Shown: positions 41,328 through 51,029, counted from the first letter of the stretch. The stretch is DNA of 64,000 bases from CAYJAZ01 sp964371865 (GCA_964371865.1 CAYJOR010000008.1:1-64000); one strand, 5' to 3'. A program made the numbers and translations. Notes: generated from the sequence alone by a model not told the origin.

Positions 41328-43949
41328 ATGAATACTCATGAAGATAAGAAAGCCAATACCTTAACTCAAGAAGGTGTTGTTTCTAGTGAAACGAGTGAAA
41401 CATTAAAGCAAGATGTAGTATCTTTAGATATAGAAGAAAAACTTCAAAATAGTGAAGAAGATAAAATAGAAACTCCACTTGATGCAGCAACAAAAGAAGA
41501 AAGTGAACTTCTTGTGGATTCTCCATCTACTGTAGAAAATATAGCAGAATTTACTACAGAAGAAGGGCTTCAAGATGAAGAAATTACAGAAGAAAGCACA
41601 AAAGAAATTTCTCATGAAACTTCTCAAGAAATAAGTGAAGAGCAAACTTTTTCTGAAATAGCAAAAAATGAACTTGATGAAATTCCAACTACTATCGAAG
41701 AGAAATCAGTTGAAAAAGAAGAAATTCTTCTCGAAGAAGAATCAAGTACTAGTAAAGAAGAAAATATTTCAGATGCAAATTTAGAGTCAGAAGATATTCC
41801 TTTAAATACAGAAGAAAATACTTCAACTCTAGACGGAGAGCAAATTACTATCAGTGCGAACTCCACAGACGAAATAGTTGTCAGTAGTACAGATGAAATG
41901 ACTAGTGAAGAACCTACACTTGAAGAAAAAGCTAGCGAAGAGCTAACTTCTGAAAAGGAAGAAATAAAGATAGATAAAGTTATTAGTGATGAGATAACTG
42001 ATGGCGAAAACATTACTCCGCTTGTTGAAGAAGTAGCAAACGAAAAAGTAATTTATAGTGAAGTAAAAGCTGAAGCTGTTACTATAGAACCAAACTCAGC
42101 GGAATCGTTTAGTTTTGGCTCGAAGTTAGTTGGATTTATTTCTATTTTGGTGCTTGTCTGTATAACATGCGGATTTTTCTTTATAGGTAATGCAGAACTT
42201 AGATTTCCTTTTGAGGGCCAATTACTTGCCGCACTAAAATACATGCAAGAAACAGGATCTTATCTTGTTCCTACTCTTGCGGAAAATAGCTACATTCAAG
42301 CATATCCATTGCCTTACTGGCTCGTTTCTGCGCTTATGATGCTAGAGTTGCCAATATCGCTTACACTTACTGACTCCTTTGCGGTAGTTCTTTCTTTCTC
42401 TGTAATATTGTTCACTCTTTCTTGCTATAGCTTAGCAGCAAGTGTGAGAGTATCAAGCAGAGCGGCACTTGGTAGTTCATGTATTGCGCTGGCCACTTTC
42501 TTTGTATTTGTCTTTAGCTCAAGTATTTCGACTCATTTACTTTTTGCTTCATTTGTGAATTTTTCGCTACTCTTTTTCTATAGAGCTTGGATAAAGAAAT
42601 TTTCTCCTATATTTATGCTTTTCGCATTTTTCTTTATGGCTCTTGCTCTTTTCACGAACGGACTTTTTGCCTTTATATATCCAATAATCACAAGCATTAT
42701 CTTCCTTATACTTCAAGGACATTTCAGACGTATAAATGATGGTGATGGAATTTTTGCATTCCTTTGCTTTCTTCTATTGATTGCGGGTCTATATACTCTT
42801 GCTTACATGGAAGGAACAGCAGCGTATATTATGCAATTGTTTGATTTTGAAACTCTAAAGAAATCATGGACCTCATGGTTCTACTTTGAACACGTGCTTT
42901 ATTATGCACTTTTAACACTTCTTCTTTTCATGCCATTCCTTATTATTCCTTTCCTTGTGAGTTGGAAAAAAGGGGAAACATCAGGTTTTGCAAGATATAA
43001 ACAAGGTAGATTTTCTTATTATGAAAAGTTAGAAATTCAAAGGCTTGTTGATAAAGAAAATAATGAAAAATCGGAAACAGCACGTCAGATGTATGACGAC
43101 TATAGACGTTCAAGTGGAAGTATTTTCTTGTTTTCTGCACTGATGGGTGGTATTTTCACTCTCTTGTTATTTCCACAAAATTCAGTATCATATATATATA
43201 CTCTAGCTCCTGTGGCATCAATTCTTTTAGCTAGAAACTTAATGAGCTTTAGTGCAACAAAAACAAAAATATTTTCTATTTACTTAGGAATTATAGTGCT
43301 TTTATACGCGGCTATAAGCGTAATTATATTTATGCTGCCACAAATTGAGATACTCTATCCTGAATACTTAACATTATTCCCTAGAAATATTGTTGAAAAT
43401 CTTCTAAATATCCCTCAACTCTCTTTCTTGAGTATTCCACTTGCAGTGCTTGCAATTTGTATTTTCCTAATGAAGAAACATTATCCGCAAAAAGTGCTTT
43501 ATTTCTTCACAATTGCACTAATTCTTATTGTTGGTGGAGTACAAGTTCTCTTTATTCCAAGCCTAGAAGCAAGCCTACCAAGTGAAGTTGTTGAAGTGGT
43601 GGAGGAAAAAGAAGAAGAGGCAAAAGTCGAAGAACCAATAAAAATAGAAGAAAAAACAGAAGAAGCTCTAACTACTGAAACTTCAGCTGTTGAAGATACT
43701 GTAATAGTAGAAACTCCAGTAGAAACTCCAGTAGAAACTCCAGTAGAAACTCCAGTAGAAACTGCTCAATCTATTGAACCAGAAATACAAACAGAAACAC
43801 AAGTAGAAGATTCAGCTACACCAATAGTTGAATCAAACGAACAAGCAGAATCTACAGAAACAAGTGAAGAAAACCAAATTCAAGAAGATTCAGCACTTAC
43901 TTCAGAAGAATCAACACCTACACCAGAATCAACTGAAATTAAAGAATAA
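41328..43949 (+). CDS. Polytopic GT-C/ArnT-like membrane protein with long acidic tails
   Basis: This 873-residue protein has three parts. Residues 1-262 are extremely Glu/Ser/Thr-rich with no hydrophobic segment and probably lie in the cytoplasm. Residues 265-750 have about 10-12 membrane helices. The first loop NAELRFPFEGQLLAALKYMQETGSYLVPTLAENSYIQAYPLPYWLVSAL resembles ArnT/PMT glycosyltransferases, but the leading Asp of the DE-x-R motif is Ala289 (E290 and R292 remain). Residues 755-873 are again acidic with VETP repeated four times. The role may be transfer of a lipid-linked sugar to LPS or protein, or a non-catalytic derivative. GGAGGA precedes the ATG. It lies between hldA and plsY. 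Confidence 0.6.
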   Translation: MNTHEDKKANTLTQEGVVSSETSETLKQDVVSLDIEEKLQNSEEDKIETPLDAATKEESELLVDSPSTVENIAEFTTEEGLQDEEITEESTKEISHETSQEISEEQTFSEIAKNELDEIPTTIEEKSVEKEEILLEEESSTSKEENISDANLESEDIPLNTEENTSTLDGEQITISANSTDEIVVSSTDEMTSEEPTLEEKASEELTSEKEEIKIDKVISDEITDGENITPLVEEVANEKVIYSEVKAEAVTIEPNSAESFSFGSKLVGFISILVLVCITCGFFFIGNAELRFPFEGQLLAALKYMQETGSYLVPTLAENSYIQAYPLPYWLVSALMMLELPISLTLTDSFAVVLSFSVILFTLSCYSLAASVRVSSRAALGSSCIALATFFVFVFSSSISTHLLFASFVNFSLLFFYRAWIKKFSPIFMLFAFFFMALALFTNGLFAFIYPIITSIIFLILQGHFRRINDGDGIFAFLCFLLLIAGLYTLAYMEGTAAYIMQLFDFETLKKSWTSWFYFEHVLYYALLTLLLFMPFLIIPFLVSWKKGETSGFARYKQGRFSYYEKLEIQRLVDKENNEKSETARQMYDDYRRSSGSIFLFSALMGGIFTLLLFPQNSVSYIYTLAPVASILLARNLMSFSATKTKIFSIYLGIIVLLYAAISVIIFMLPQIEILYPEYLTLFPRNIVENLLNIPQLSFLSIPLAVLAICIFLMKKHYPQKVLYFFTIALILIVGGVQVLFIPSLEASLPSEVVEVVEEKEEEAKVEEPIKIEEKTEEALTTETSAVEDTVIVETPVETPVETPVETPVETAQSIEPEIQTETQVEDSATPIVESNEQAESTETSEENQIQEDSALTSEESTPTPESTEIKE
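43707..43766 (+). repeat. 12-bp in-frame tandem repeat
   Basis: GTAGAAACTCCA occurs four times without a mismatch (43707-43754), followed by a degenerate fifth GTAGAAACTGCT. It encodes VETP units in the acidic tail. Copy number can change without frameshift. Confidence 0.9.
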
Positions 43950-43960
43950 GGATTATTATA

Positions 43961-44584
43961 ATGTTAGATATAGTTTTGTTTCCAATTTTAATTGTACTTG
44001 CGTATGCCTCCGGATCAATTCCGTCAGGAGTAGTTATAGCTAAATGGGCAAAAGGGATTGATCCACGTACTGCCGGCTCAAATAATCCGGGAACAACAAA
44101 TGTCGCTAGACTTTGCGGATTTAAATATGGTCTTCTCACTTTATTTTGTGATATATTTAAAGGATATCTTCCTGTTTATTTAGGAACTTTAGTGTTTGCA
44201 AATCCTTATATATTATCGCTTATTGCTCTTACAGCTATTCTTGGTCATTTGAAGTCTTACTTCTTAAACTTTGAAGGTGGTAAAGGCGTAGCAACCTTAA
44301 TTGGAGCACTCTTACCTATAATATTTCCGCCTTTACTAGCGGCGGCGGTTATTTGTGTTATTGTGATTTGGCGTTCTGAGTATGTGTCACTTGGTGCTTT
44401 ATCAATGGCAAGTGTACTTCCAATATTTTGTTTGCTGTTTGGGTATGAACCTTATTTCTATCTTACATTTGCAATTTTCCTCATAATCTTCTGGACTCAT
44501 AGACAAAATATCGAGCGTCTTGCAAAAAATGAAGAAAAAGTATGGCGTAAAAAGAAATTCGACGCCGCCAGTAAAAGAGGATAA
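43961..44584 (+). CDS. plsY: Glycerol-3-phosphate acyltransferase PlsY
   Basis: PlsY transfers the acyl group from acyl-phosphate to glycerol-3-phosphate, starting phospholipid synthesis in the inner membrane. The 207 residues give five hydrophobic segments and the three family motifs: ASGSIPSGVVIAKW, GIDPRTAGSNNPGTTNVARLCG and LNFEGGKGVATLIGAL. It lies 11 nt after the acidic GT-like gene and 3 nt before the regulator gene, so the three are probably co-transcribed. Confidence 0.95.
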   Translation: MLDIVLFPILIVLAYASGSIPSGVVIAKWAKGIDPRTAGSNNPGTTNVARLCGFKYGLLTLFCDIFKGYLPVYLGTLVFANPYILSLIALTAILGHLKSYFLNFEGGKGVATLIGALLPIIFPPLLAAAVICVIVIWRSEYVSLGALSMASVLPIFCLLFGYEPYFYLTFAIFLIIFWTHRQNIERLAKNEEKVWRKKKFDAASKRG

Positions 44585-44587
44585 TTC

Positions 44588-45904
44588 ATGCCTACAATTC
44601 TTATAGTAGATGATGATAACGCTCACCGTAATATGCTTATGACTCTTGTTTCGGGCTGGGGCTATAAAACCGCAGAAGCTGACGACGGAAAAGTTGCAAT
44701 TGAAATGGTAAAAGAGCAAAGTTTTGACCTTGTTCTTACAGATGTTCGTATGGCAGAAGTTGACGGAATAACAGCTCTTGAAAAAATTCGAGACTATAAT
44801 CCATCAATTCCGGTTATTATAATGACAGCATGGTCAACAGTAGATAAAGCTATGCAAGCCTTACAGGCCGGAGCATCGGATTATCTTACAAAACCTCTTG
44901 ATTTTGACGTGTTACGCTTTGCCTTAGAAAAGCTTACATCGCAAGAGAAAGAACTTGAAAAAGCTGAAAAAGCGGATACAAAGCTTGGTAAAAGCGAATC
45001 AATGCGTGAAATATCTCAGATGATAAGCCTTGTAGCTCCGACCGATGCAACAATACTTATTACTGGAGAATCCGGAACAGGTAAAGAGATTGTTGCTCGT
45101 GAAATTCAAGCAAACAGTGAAAGAAAAGATAAACCTTTTGTTACAGTTAATTGTGCGGCATTACCGGAAAATCTTTTGGAGTCTGAACTTTTTGGACACG
45201 AAAAAGGCGCATTTACAGGTGCAGATAAATCGCGCGAGGGGCGCTTTTTACTAGCAAATGGCGGAACAGTATTTCTTGATGAAATAGGGGAGATGCCTCT
45301 TCCTCTTCAAGCAAAGCTATTACGCTTTCTGCAAGAGGGCGAAGTGCAGAAACTAGGGTCAGACAAAATCATAAAAACTGACGTGCGAATTATTGCAGCT
45401 ACAAATCGAAACCTCCTCGAAGAGGTAAAAGAGAATAAGTTTCGTGAAGATTTATACTATAGATTAAATGTAATAGCTCTTCATATTCCACCATTACGCG
45501 AAAGAGTAGAGGATATTCCCTTTCTTGCAGAAATGTTTTTAAAGAAATTCTCCGCTTCAAATAGAAAACAAATTCATGGTTTTACAGCTCAAACAATGAA
45601 TGCTCTTTTAAAGTATCCATGGAAAGGAAATGTGCGAGAGCTTGAAAATGCAATTGAAAGGGCAGTTATTCTAAATCCTGGCGATATGCTTCAACCAAAG
45701 GCACTTCCTCTTACAATTCAGCAGTTTATTGAGCAAGATACTGATTTAGTAAGTGATAACCCACTTTCATCTCTTGATGATATGGAAAAGAATCTAATAT
45801 CAAAAACCCTTAACGAAACTAACGATAATAAAAGTGAAACTGCAAGACGCTTAGGAATAACTCGTACAACACTCCACAACAAAATCAAGAAGTATTTTGG
45901 TTAG
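44588..45904 (+). CDS. NtrC-family sigma-54-dependent response regulator
   Basis: This 438-residue regulator has a receiver domain with phospho-acceptor D52 (DLVLTDVRM), Thr in MTAWS and Lys in LTKPLD. The AAA+ domain follows, with Walker A G160ESGTGKE167, the sigma-54-contacting loop G207AFTGA212 and Walker B GTVFLDEIGEM. The C-terminal Fis-type helix-turn-helix is NKSETARRLGITRTTLHNKIKKY. It activates sigma-54 promoters once phosphorylated. No histidine kinase is next to it. A target could be the sigma-54-like element at flgI, but the context (plsY, envelope genes) equally allows an envelope-stress role. Confidence 0.93.
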   Translation: MPTILIVDDDNAHRNMLMTLVSGWGYKTAEADDGKVAIEMVKEQSFDLVLTDVRMAEVDGITALEKIRDYNPSIPVIIMTAWSTVDKAMQALQAGASDYLTKPLDFDVLRFALEKLTSQEKELEKAEKADTKLGKSESMREISQMISLVAPTDATILITGESGTGKEIVAREIQANSERKDKPFVTVNCAALPENLLESELFGHEKGAFTGADKSREGRFLLANGGTVFLDEIGEMPLPLQAKLLRFLQEGEVQKLGSDKIIKTDVRIIAATNRNLLEEVKENKFREDLYYRLNVIALHIPPLRERVEDIPFLAEMFLKKFSASNRKQIHGFTAQTMNALLKYPWKGNVRELENAIERAVILNPGDMLQPKALPLTIQQFIEQDTDLVSDNPLSSLDDMEKNLISKTLNETNDNKSETARRLGITRTTLHNKIKKYFG

Positions 45905-45916
45905 AGTTTATTTTTT

Positions 45917-46024
45917 TGCCTTCGGCGACCAAAGGGAATGATTCCCTTTGGAAACCCCTTTTCTTTTTTCTCTCGTTCCTCGAGAAAAAAGGAAAAAGTC
46001 TTTTCCAAAAAATTATTTCCTGTG
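45917..46024 (+). repeat. Dispersed hairpin repeat, copy B
   Basis: GCCTTCGGCGA leads into CCAAAGGGAA (45929-45938), TGA, TTCCCTTTGG (45942-45951), then a second stem around TTCCTCGAG. It starts 13 nt after the stop of the response regulator gene, so the first hairpin may also act on its mRNA 3' end. The second arm ends in A/G, without a T-run. Confidence 0.85.
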
Positions 46025-46084
46025 ATCTCAAAATAAAGTAATCTTACTGAGTTTTGATGGTTAAGTGATAAAATTAATAATATT

Positions 46085-46131
46085 AAATCTTCCTTTAAAT
46101 TTGTGTTTATAGATTTAAAGGAAGATTTTAC
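46085..46131 (+). terminator. Terminator hairpin downstream of repeat copy B
   Basis: AAATCTTCCTTTAAAT (46085-46100) pairs perfectly with ATTTAAAGGAAGATTT (46113-46128), followed by TACTTTT. Its position relative to copy B equals that of the 30635-30690 hairpin to copy A. Confidence 0.65.
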
Positions 46132-46195
46132 TTTTAAAGCATGTATTAAAAGAATACTAGCTTTGAAATACAACTATAATATAAAGCACGTATTA

Positions 46196-46321
46196 AATCG
46201 ACACATGTCTTTTATCATTGTGCTTTGACCGCGTGGTGTAGATCGCGAGTAGCTTGACTATTGCATGGAACATAGATAGTCAAAGGCTACGTTATTAGAG
46301 CACAATGATTTTGTGTCGATT
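46196..46321. repeat. 126-bp multibranched inverted-repeat element (MITE-like or structured RNA)
   Basis: Outer arms AATCGACACA (46196-46205) / TGTGTCGATT (46312-46321) and inner arms ATCATTGTGCT (46214-46224) / AGCACAATGAT (46299-46309) are perfect. Two hairpins lie inside: CGCG/CGCG (46230-46247) and TTGACTAT/ATAGTCAA (46254-46283) extended by AGC/GCT. TTAA flanks both outer arms. It has no coding capacity. It may be a miniature mobile element or the gene of a structured RNA; only one copy is seen here. Confidence 0.65.
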
Positions 46322-46340
46322 AAGCGGGAATGCGGGGTGT

Positions 46341-46395
46341 TTCCAAAGAGGGGACGTTAGGGCGGCAGCCCGTTGCCCCCTCTTTGGTCGTCGAA
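46341..46395 (-). repeat. Dispersed hairpin repeat, copy D (divergent)
   Basis: TTCCAAAGAGGGG (46341-46353) pairs with CCCCTCTTTGG (46377-46387), followed by TCGTCGAAGAC. The flanks match the TTTCCAAAG...CTTTGGTCGCCGAAGGC frame of copy C, but the stem interior is replaced by a longer GC-rich one with GGGC/GCCC inside. Confidence 0.65.
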
Positions 46396-46546
46396 GACTA
46401 CCTAGGCTGGAAGTTAACAATAATGATAACAAAGAGAGCAAGTAAACAATAATATATATAAAAGGGCACTTAAACACTAAATCTAAAGAAAAAATATACT
46501 TAAACATCAAGTAAAAACAAAAAATTTAATTTTTCAAAAAAAACAC

Positions 46547-46575
46547 TTGCAATTTTATTTCAAATTCTATATACT
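46547..46575 (+). promoter_or_regulatory. rpoB: Strong sigma-70 promoter of rpoBC
   Basis: TTGCAA (46547-46552), exact 17-nt spacer and TATACT (46570-46575), with A-rich tracts upstream that could act as an UP element. The start near 46582 gives a 170-nt leader. Confidence 0.8.
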
Positions 46576-46581
46576 GACAAA

Positions 46582-46752
46582 TCTTATTGTTAACCGCAAG
46601 TGCTTGAAAGGGCAAATGCATTGTATAAGTATATGAAATAAAATAGATATTTTTAGCAAAGTCTAGCTTTCGGGCTAGGTCTTTGCTATTGGTTTTAAGT
46701 CTTTTAGACATTGACACTTTAAGTGCAAAGCAGGTCTTTGCAGAGGTATAGC
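46582..46752 (+). promoter_or_regulatory. Structured rpoB leader with four alternating complementary segments
   Basis: AGCAAAG (46655-46661) can pair with CTTTGCT (46681-46687), extended by CTAGC/GCTAG inside. TGCAAAG (46724-46730) can pair with CTTTGCA (46736-46742), directly in front of the AGAGG ribosome site (46742-46746). Segment 2 can also pair with segment 3, giving a 1:2/3:4 versus 2:3 choice as in attenuators. Direct evidence is only the complementarity. Confidence 0.55.
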
Positions 46753-49700
46753 ATGACTGAATTTAAAAAGCAATTTGGTAAAATTCAAGTATCATTACCC
46801 ATCCCCCACCTTTTAACTCTTCAAGTGGATTCCTATAGAGAGTTCTTGCAGGAAGGAAGACTCGAACGTGAGCCTCATGAAGGGCTTGAAGGTGTTTTTC
46901 GTTCTGTGTTTCCTATTGAAGATTTTAATCGTACTGCTAGTCTTGAGTTCGTGAACTACGAAATTGGCGAACCTAAATACGATCAAGCAGAATGCCTTTC
47001 AAAGGGATTAACCTACGAAGCTCCTTTACGTTTAAAAGTGCGTCTCGTGGTGTATCAAGTAGACGAAGTAACTGAAGCACGCACAATTGAAGCTATTAAA
47101 GAACAAGATATCTACTTTGGTACTCTTCCTTTAATGACTGAAAAAGGTACGTTTATTGTGAACGGAACCGAACGTGTTATCGTGAACCAACTCCAGCGTT
47201 CTCCTGGCCTTATTTTCGAGCATGATGGCGGTAAAACTCACACATCACGTAAAGTGCTTTATTCATCACGCGTAATTCCTATGCGTGGTTCTTGGCTCGA
47301 TTTTGATTTCGACCACAAAGATATCCTTTATGTGCGTATTGATAGACGTCGTAAAATGCCTGTAACCATTCTTTTAAAAGCAATGGGTATGAGCAATACA
47401 GATATCTTAAATTACTTCTATAAAAATGAATCTTATGAAATTGCAAGAGACGGTAGAGTTTTCTGGAATCTTCCTCAAGATAAAGAAACTTTCACTGCAA
47501 TGTATAAGAAAGACCCGGCGTATACCGATATTAATGATAAAGAAGGTAACGTAATTGCTAAAGCCGGCAAACCGGTTAATAAACGTATGTGGCGTTTAAT
47601 TGGCGAAGCAGGTCTTGAAAAAATTGAAGTTGCTCCGGATTATGTATACGGACTCTTCCTCTCTGATGATATTGTAAATCCTGAAACCGGTGAAGTTCTT
47701 GCTTCAGCGGCTGACGAAGTAACAGCGGGATTAATCGAAAGATTACACGAACTTGGAATTCATGACCTTCAAGTTCTTCATACTCGCGGTTCTGACACTT
47801 CATCTTCAATTCGTGATACTCTAATGCTTGATAAAACTCCAACATTAGAAAAAGCACAAGAAGAAATCTATCGTCGTTTACGTCCATCATCCCCTCCTAC
47901 TCCTGAAATTGCGGCAACTTTCTTTGAAAACTTGTTCCGCAGTAATGAATATTATGATCTTTCTCCTGTAGGTCGTTACAAGCTTAACCAGAGACTTGGA
48001 CTTACACATGAGGAACATCAAGAACGTACTCTTACCGATAATGACATTCTCCAAGCTTTAAAAGTATTGGTTACACTTAAAGATTCTCACGGCCCTGCGG
48101 ATGATATCGATCACCTAGGAAACCGCCGTGTACGTCTTGTTGGTGAACTTATAGAAAACCAATACCGCATCGGTTTAGTACGTATGGAACGTGCGATTAA
48201 AGAACGTATGAGCATTCAAGAAGTTGCTCAGCTCATGCCTCACGACCTTATCAATCCAAAACCTGTTGCAGCTGTATTGAAAGAATTCTTCGGAACTTCA
48301 CAGCTTTCTCAGTTCATGGATCAAACCAACTCACTTTCAGAAGTAACTCACAAACGCCGTCTTTCAGCTCTAGGACCTGGTGGTCTTACTCGTGAGCGTG
48401 CTGGCTTTGAAGTGCGTGACGTTCACTTCTCTCACTACGGTAGAATCTGTCCGATTGAAACTCCAGAGGGACCAAACATTGGTCTTATCGTTTCTCTTTC
48501 AACTTTTGCGAAAGTAAACGAATTCGGCTTCATCGAAACACCTTACCGTGTTGTTAAAGATGGTGTTGTTACTGACGAAATCATTCACGTTGATGCTACA
48601 AGCGAAGGTCACAAAGTTGTTGCTCCTGCTGTTGCAAAAATCGACGAAAACGGAAGATTCATCGGGTACAATATTCCATCACGTACAGCTGATGACGTTC
48701 TTTTGGCTCAGCCAGAAGAAATAGAATATCAAGATATTTCACCAAGCCAAATGGTGTCTATCTCAGCAGCATTGATTCCATTCCTTGAGCACGATGATGC
48801 GAACCGTGCGCTTATGGGATCAAACATGCAACGTCAGGCTGTTCCACTTCTTCGTGCTGAACGTCCACTTGTTGGTACAGGTATTGAACTTGATATCGCT
48901 CGTGATTCCGGTGCGTGTTTATTATCAGAAGGTACAGGTGTTGTAGAATATGTTGATGCTGAACGTATCATTGTAGCTTACACAGATGTATTCCAAGATA
49001 GATTCGGTGGTGTTCGTGCTTATGACTTGCTCAAATACCACAAATCAAACCAAAACTCATGCTTTGGTCAAAAACCATCATGTTTCAAAGGTCAAAAAGT
49101 AGTAAAGGGAACTTTACTTGCTGACGGACCTGATATCGAAAACGGTGAACTAGCACTTGGTAAAAACCTCACAGTAGCATTTATGCCTTGGTGTGGTTAT
49201 AACTTTGAAGATAGTATTCTTATCTCTGAAAGAATGGTTAAAGAAGACGTATTTACTTCTATCCATATTGAAGAATTTGAAGTAGTTGCTCGTGATACTA
49301 AATTAGGACCTGAAGAAATTACCCGCGATATTCCTAACGTTGGTGAAGATATGCTCAGAAACCTTGACAATGCCGGTATTATCCGTATCGGTGCTGCGGT
49401 TAAACCTGACGATATCTTAGTAGGTAAAATTACTCCTAAAGGTGAAACTCAACTTACACCGGAAGAAAAACTTCTCCGCGCGATCTTTGGTGACAAAGCT
49501 CGTGACGTAAAAAATACATCACTCAAAGTTCCTCCGGGAATTGAAGGTATCATTGTAGACGTTAAAGTTTTCAACCGCCGTTCAGGTGAAAAAGACGAAC
49601 GTACACGTGATATCGAAGATTACGAAATCAGCGTAATTGATGAAAAAGAACGCAACCATATTCGTGTTCTTACAAAACATCTTAAAGAACAAATTCTTCC

Positions 49701-50913
49701 TATCATTGAAAGCACACCGGTAAGCGAAGCTATCGTTGGCTCAAAGAAAGGTGAAATTGTTGTTACTGCAAACAGTGTAATTTCTAAAGAAGCTCTTGAT
49801 GATATTCCACTCAAAAAGCTAGAAAATGCTTTCACTGATAGAGAAGTGAATATCAGCATTAACGAAATTATTGCAGGTTACGAACGTAATATCGCTGTAA
49901 TCAAAAGCCTTTACGATGCAAAACGTGAAAAAGCTACAGAAGGCGATGATTTGCCTCCTGGCGTTATTAAAATGGCAAAAGTTTACATCGCTGTTAAGCG
50001 TAAGCTTTCAGTAGGTGATAAAATGGCGGGTCGCCACGGTAACAAGGGTGTTGTATCTTGTATTTTACCGGAAGAAGACATGCCATTCTTTGCTGATGGA
50101 CGTATGGTTGATATCGTATTGAACCCACTTGGTGTTCCTTCACGTATGAACATTGGTCAGATTATGGAAGTTCACTTAGGTTGGGCGGCTAAAGAATTAG
50201 GGCGTCAACTTGCTGAACTTGTAGATGCTAATACTGCGCTTGATCAAATCCGTGCTGATGTAAAAGATATCTTCTCATCAGAAAACCCAGGTATCGATAT
50301 TGATGGTCTTGTAGACTCTATGGATGATGAAACCTTTAAACAAGCAGTTCTCAAACTTCGCCGTGGTATTATCACAAAAACTCCGGTGTTCGATGGTGCA
50401 ACTGAAAAAGATATATGGTCATGGCTTGAAAGAGCTGGTTTATCATCAGATGGTAAGCACGTTCTTTATGATGGACGTACCGGTGAATCATTCAAAAACC
50501 GTGTAACAACAGGTGTTATGTACATTCTCAAACTCCACCACCTTGTTGATGAAAAAATCCACGCACGTTCAACAGGACCTTACAGCTTAGTAACTCAACA
50601 GCCATTGGGTGGTAAAGCTCAATTCGGTGGTCAGCGTCTTGGTGAGATGGAAGTTTGGGCACTTGAAGCATACGGTGCTTCATACCTCTTACAAGAGTTC
50701 CTCACAGTTAAGTCAGATGACGTAACCGGTCGTGTGAAAATGTACGAAAAGATTGTTAAAGGTGATAACTTCCTTGAAGCAGGCTTACCTGAATCCTTCA
50801 ACGTTCTTGTAAAAGAACTTATGTCTTTGGGTCTTAATGTAAATATGCACCAAGAAGAACCAAAGAAGAAAAACAAACCATTAATCTTCATGGAAGATGC
50901 TGAAATAATATAA
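46753..50913 (+). CDS. rpoB: DNA-directed RNA polymerase subunit beta
   Basis: RpoB forms one pincer and much of the active centre of RNA polymerase. The 1386 residues contain all landmark regions: the rifampicin cluster [66 protein letters not shown] with wild-type-like residues, [25 protein letters not shown] and the C-terminal [21 protein letters not shown] 46753 follows AGAGG; a TTG-initiated frame from 46723 would cross the leader hairpin and is rejected. It has its own promoter because rplL and the rplKAJ genes are not upstream. Confidence 0.97.
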   Translation: MTEFKKQFGKIQVSLPIPHLLTLQVDSYREFLQEGRLEREPHEGLEGVFRSVFPIEDFNRTASLEFVNYEIGEPKYDQAECLSKGLTYEAPLRLKVRLVVYQVDEVTEARTIEAIKEQDIYFGTLPLMTEKGTFIVNGTERVIVNQLQRSPGLIFEHDGGKTHTSRKVLYSSRVIPMRGSWLDFDFDHKDILYVRIDRRRKMPVTILLKAMGMSNTDILNYFYKNESYEIARDGRVFWNLPQDKETFTAMYKKDPAYTDINDKEGNVIAKAGKPVNKRMWRLIGEAGLEKIEVAPDYVYGLFLSDDIVNPETGEVLASAADEVTAGLIERLHELGIHDLQVLHTRGSDTSSSIRDTLMLDKTPTLEKAQEEIYRRLRPSSPPTPEIAATFFENLFRSNEYYDLSPVGRYKLNQRLGLTHEEHQERTLTDNDILQALKVLVTLKDSHGPADDIDHLGNRRVRLVGELIENQYRIGLVRMERAIKERMSIQEVAQLMPHDLINPKPVAAVLKEFFGTSQLSQFMDQTNSLSEVTHKRRLSALGPGGLTRERAGFEVRDVHFSHYGRICPIETPEGPNIGLIVSLSTFAKVNEFGFIETPYRVVKDGVVTDEIIHVDATSEGHKVVAPAVAKIDENGRFIGYNIPSRTADDVLLAQPEEIEYQDISPSQMVSISAALIPFLEHDDANRALMGSNMQRQAVPLLRAERPLVGTGIELDIARDSGACLLSEGTGVVEYVDAERIIVAYTDVFQDRFGGVRAYDLLKYHKSNQNSCFGQKPSCFKGQKVVKGTLLADGPDIENGELALGKNLTVAFMPWCGYNFEDSILISERMVKEDVFTSIHIEEFEVVARDTKLGPEEITRDIPNVGEDMLRNLDNAGIIRIGAAVKPDDILVGKITPKGETQLTPEEKLLRAIFGDKARDVKNTSLKVPPGIEGIIVDVKVFNRRSGEKDERTRDIEDYEISVIDEKERNHIRVLTKHLKEQILPIIESTPVSEAIVGSKKGEIVVTANSVISKEALDDIPLKKLENAFTDREVNISINEIIAGYERNIAVIKSLYDAKREKATEGDDLPPGVIKMAKVYIAVKRKLSVGDKMAGRHGNKGVVSCILPEEDMPFFADGRMVDIVLNPLGVPSRMNIGQIMEVHLGWAAKELGRQLAELVDANTALDQIRADVKDIFSSENPGIDIDGLVDSMDDETFKQAVLKLRRGIITKTPVFDGATEKDIWSWLERAGLSSDGKHVLYDGRTGESFKNRVTTGVMYILKLHHLVDEKIHARSTGPYSLVTQQPLGGKAQFGGQRLGEMEVWALEAYGASYLLQEFLTVKSDDVTGRVKMYEKIVKGDNFLEAGLPESFNVLVKELMSLGLNVNMHQEEPKKKNKPLIFMEDAEII

Positions 50914-50920
50914 CTATGTA

Positions 50921-50943
50921 GAGGAAGGAATTTTTCCTTCCTC
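50921..50943 (+). promoter_or_regulatory. Intergenic hairpin between rpoB and rpoC
   Basis: GAGGAAGGAA (50921-50930), TTT, TTCCTTCCTC (50934-50943) is perfect but not followed by a T-run. A 16-nt palindrome CTGTCATTAATGACAG follows at 50977-50992. It is more likely a processing or stability element than a terminator. Confidence 0.5.
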
Positions 50944-51029
50944 ACATAAGCATTATACATGGATAGAAAAACTACTCTGTCATTAATGACAGTATAAATA
51001 TTTTCCTTTTATCCTCAGGAGTTATCAAT

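Noticed and set aside
43707..43766. CRISPR-like repeat
   Set aside because: Direct 12-bp coding repeats without spacers and without cas genes.
45901..46173. 90-codon minus-strand frame
   Set aside because: It is made of the hairpin repeat and terminator; no ribosome site and Lys/Phe-rich repeat translation.
46295..46510. 71-codon minus-strand frame before rpoB
   Set aside because: It spans repeat copy D and the A-rich promoter region; no ribosome site.
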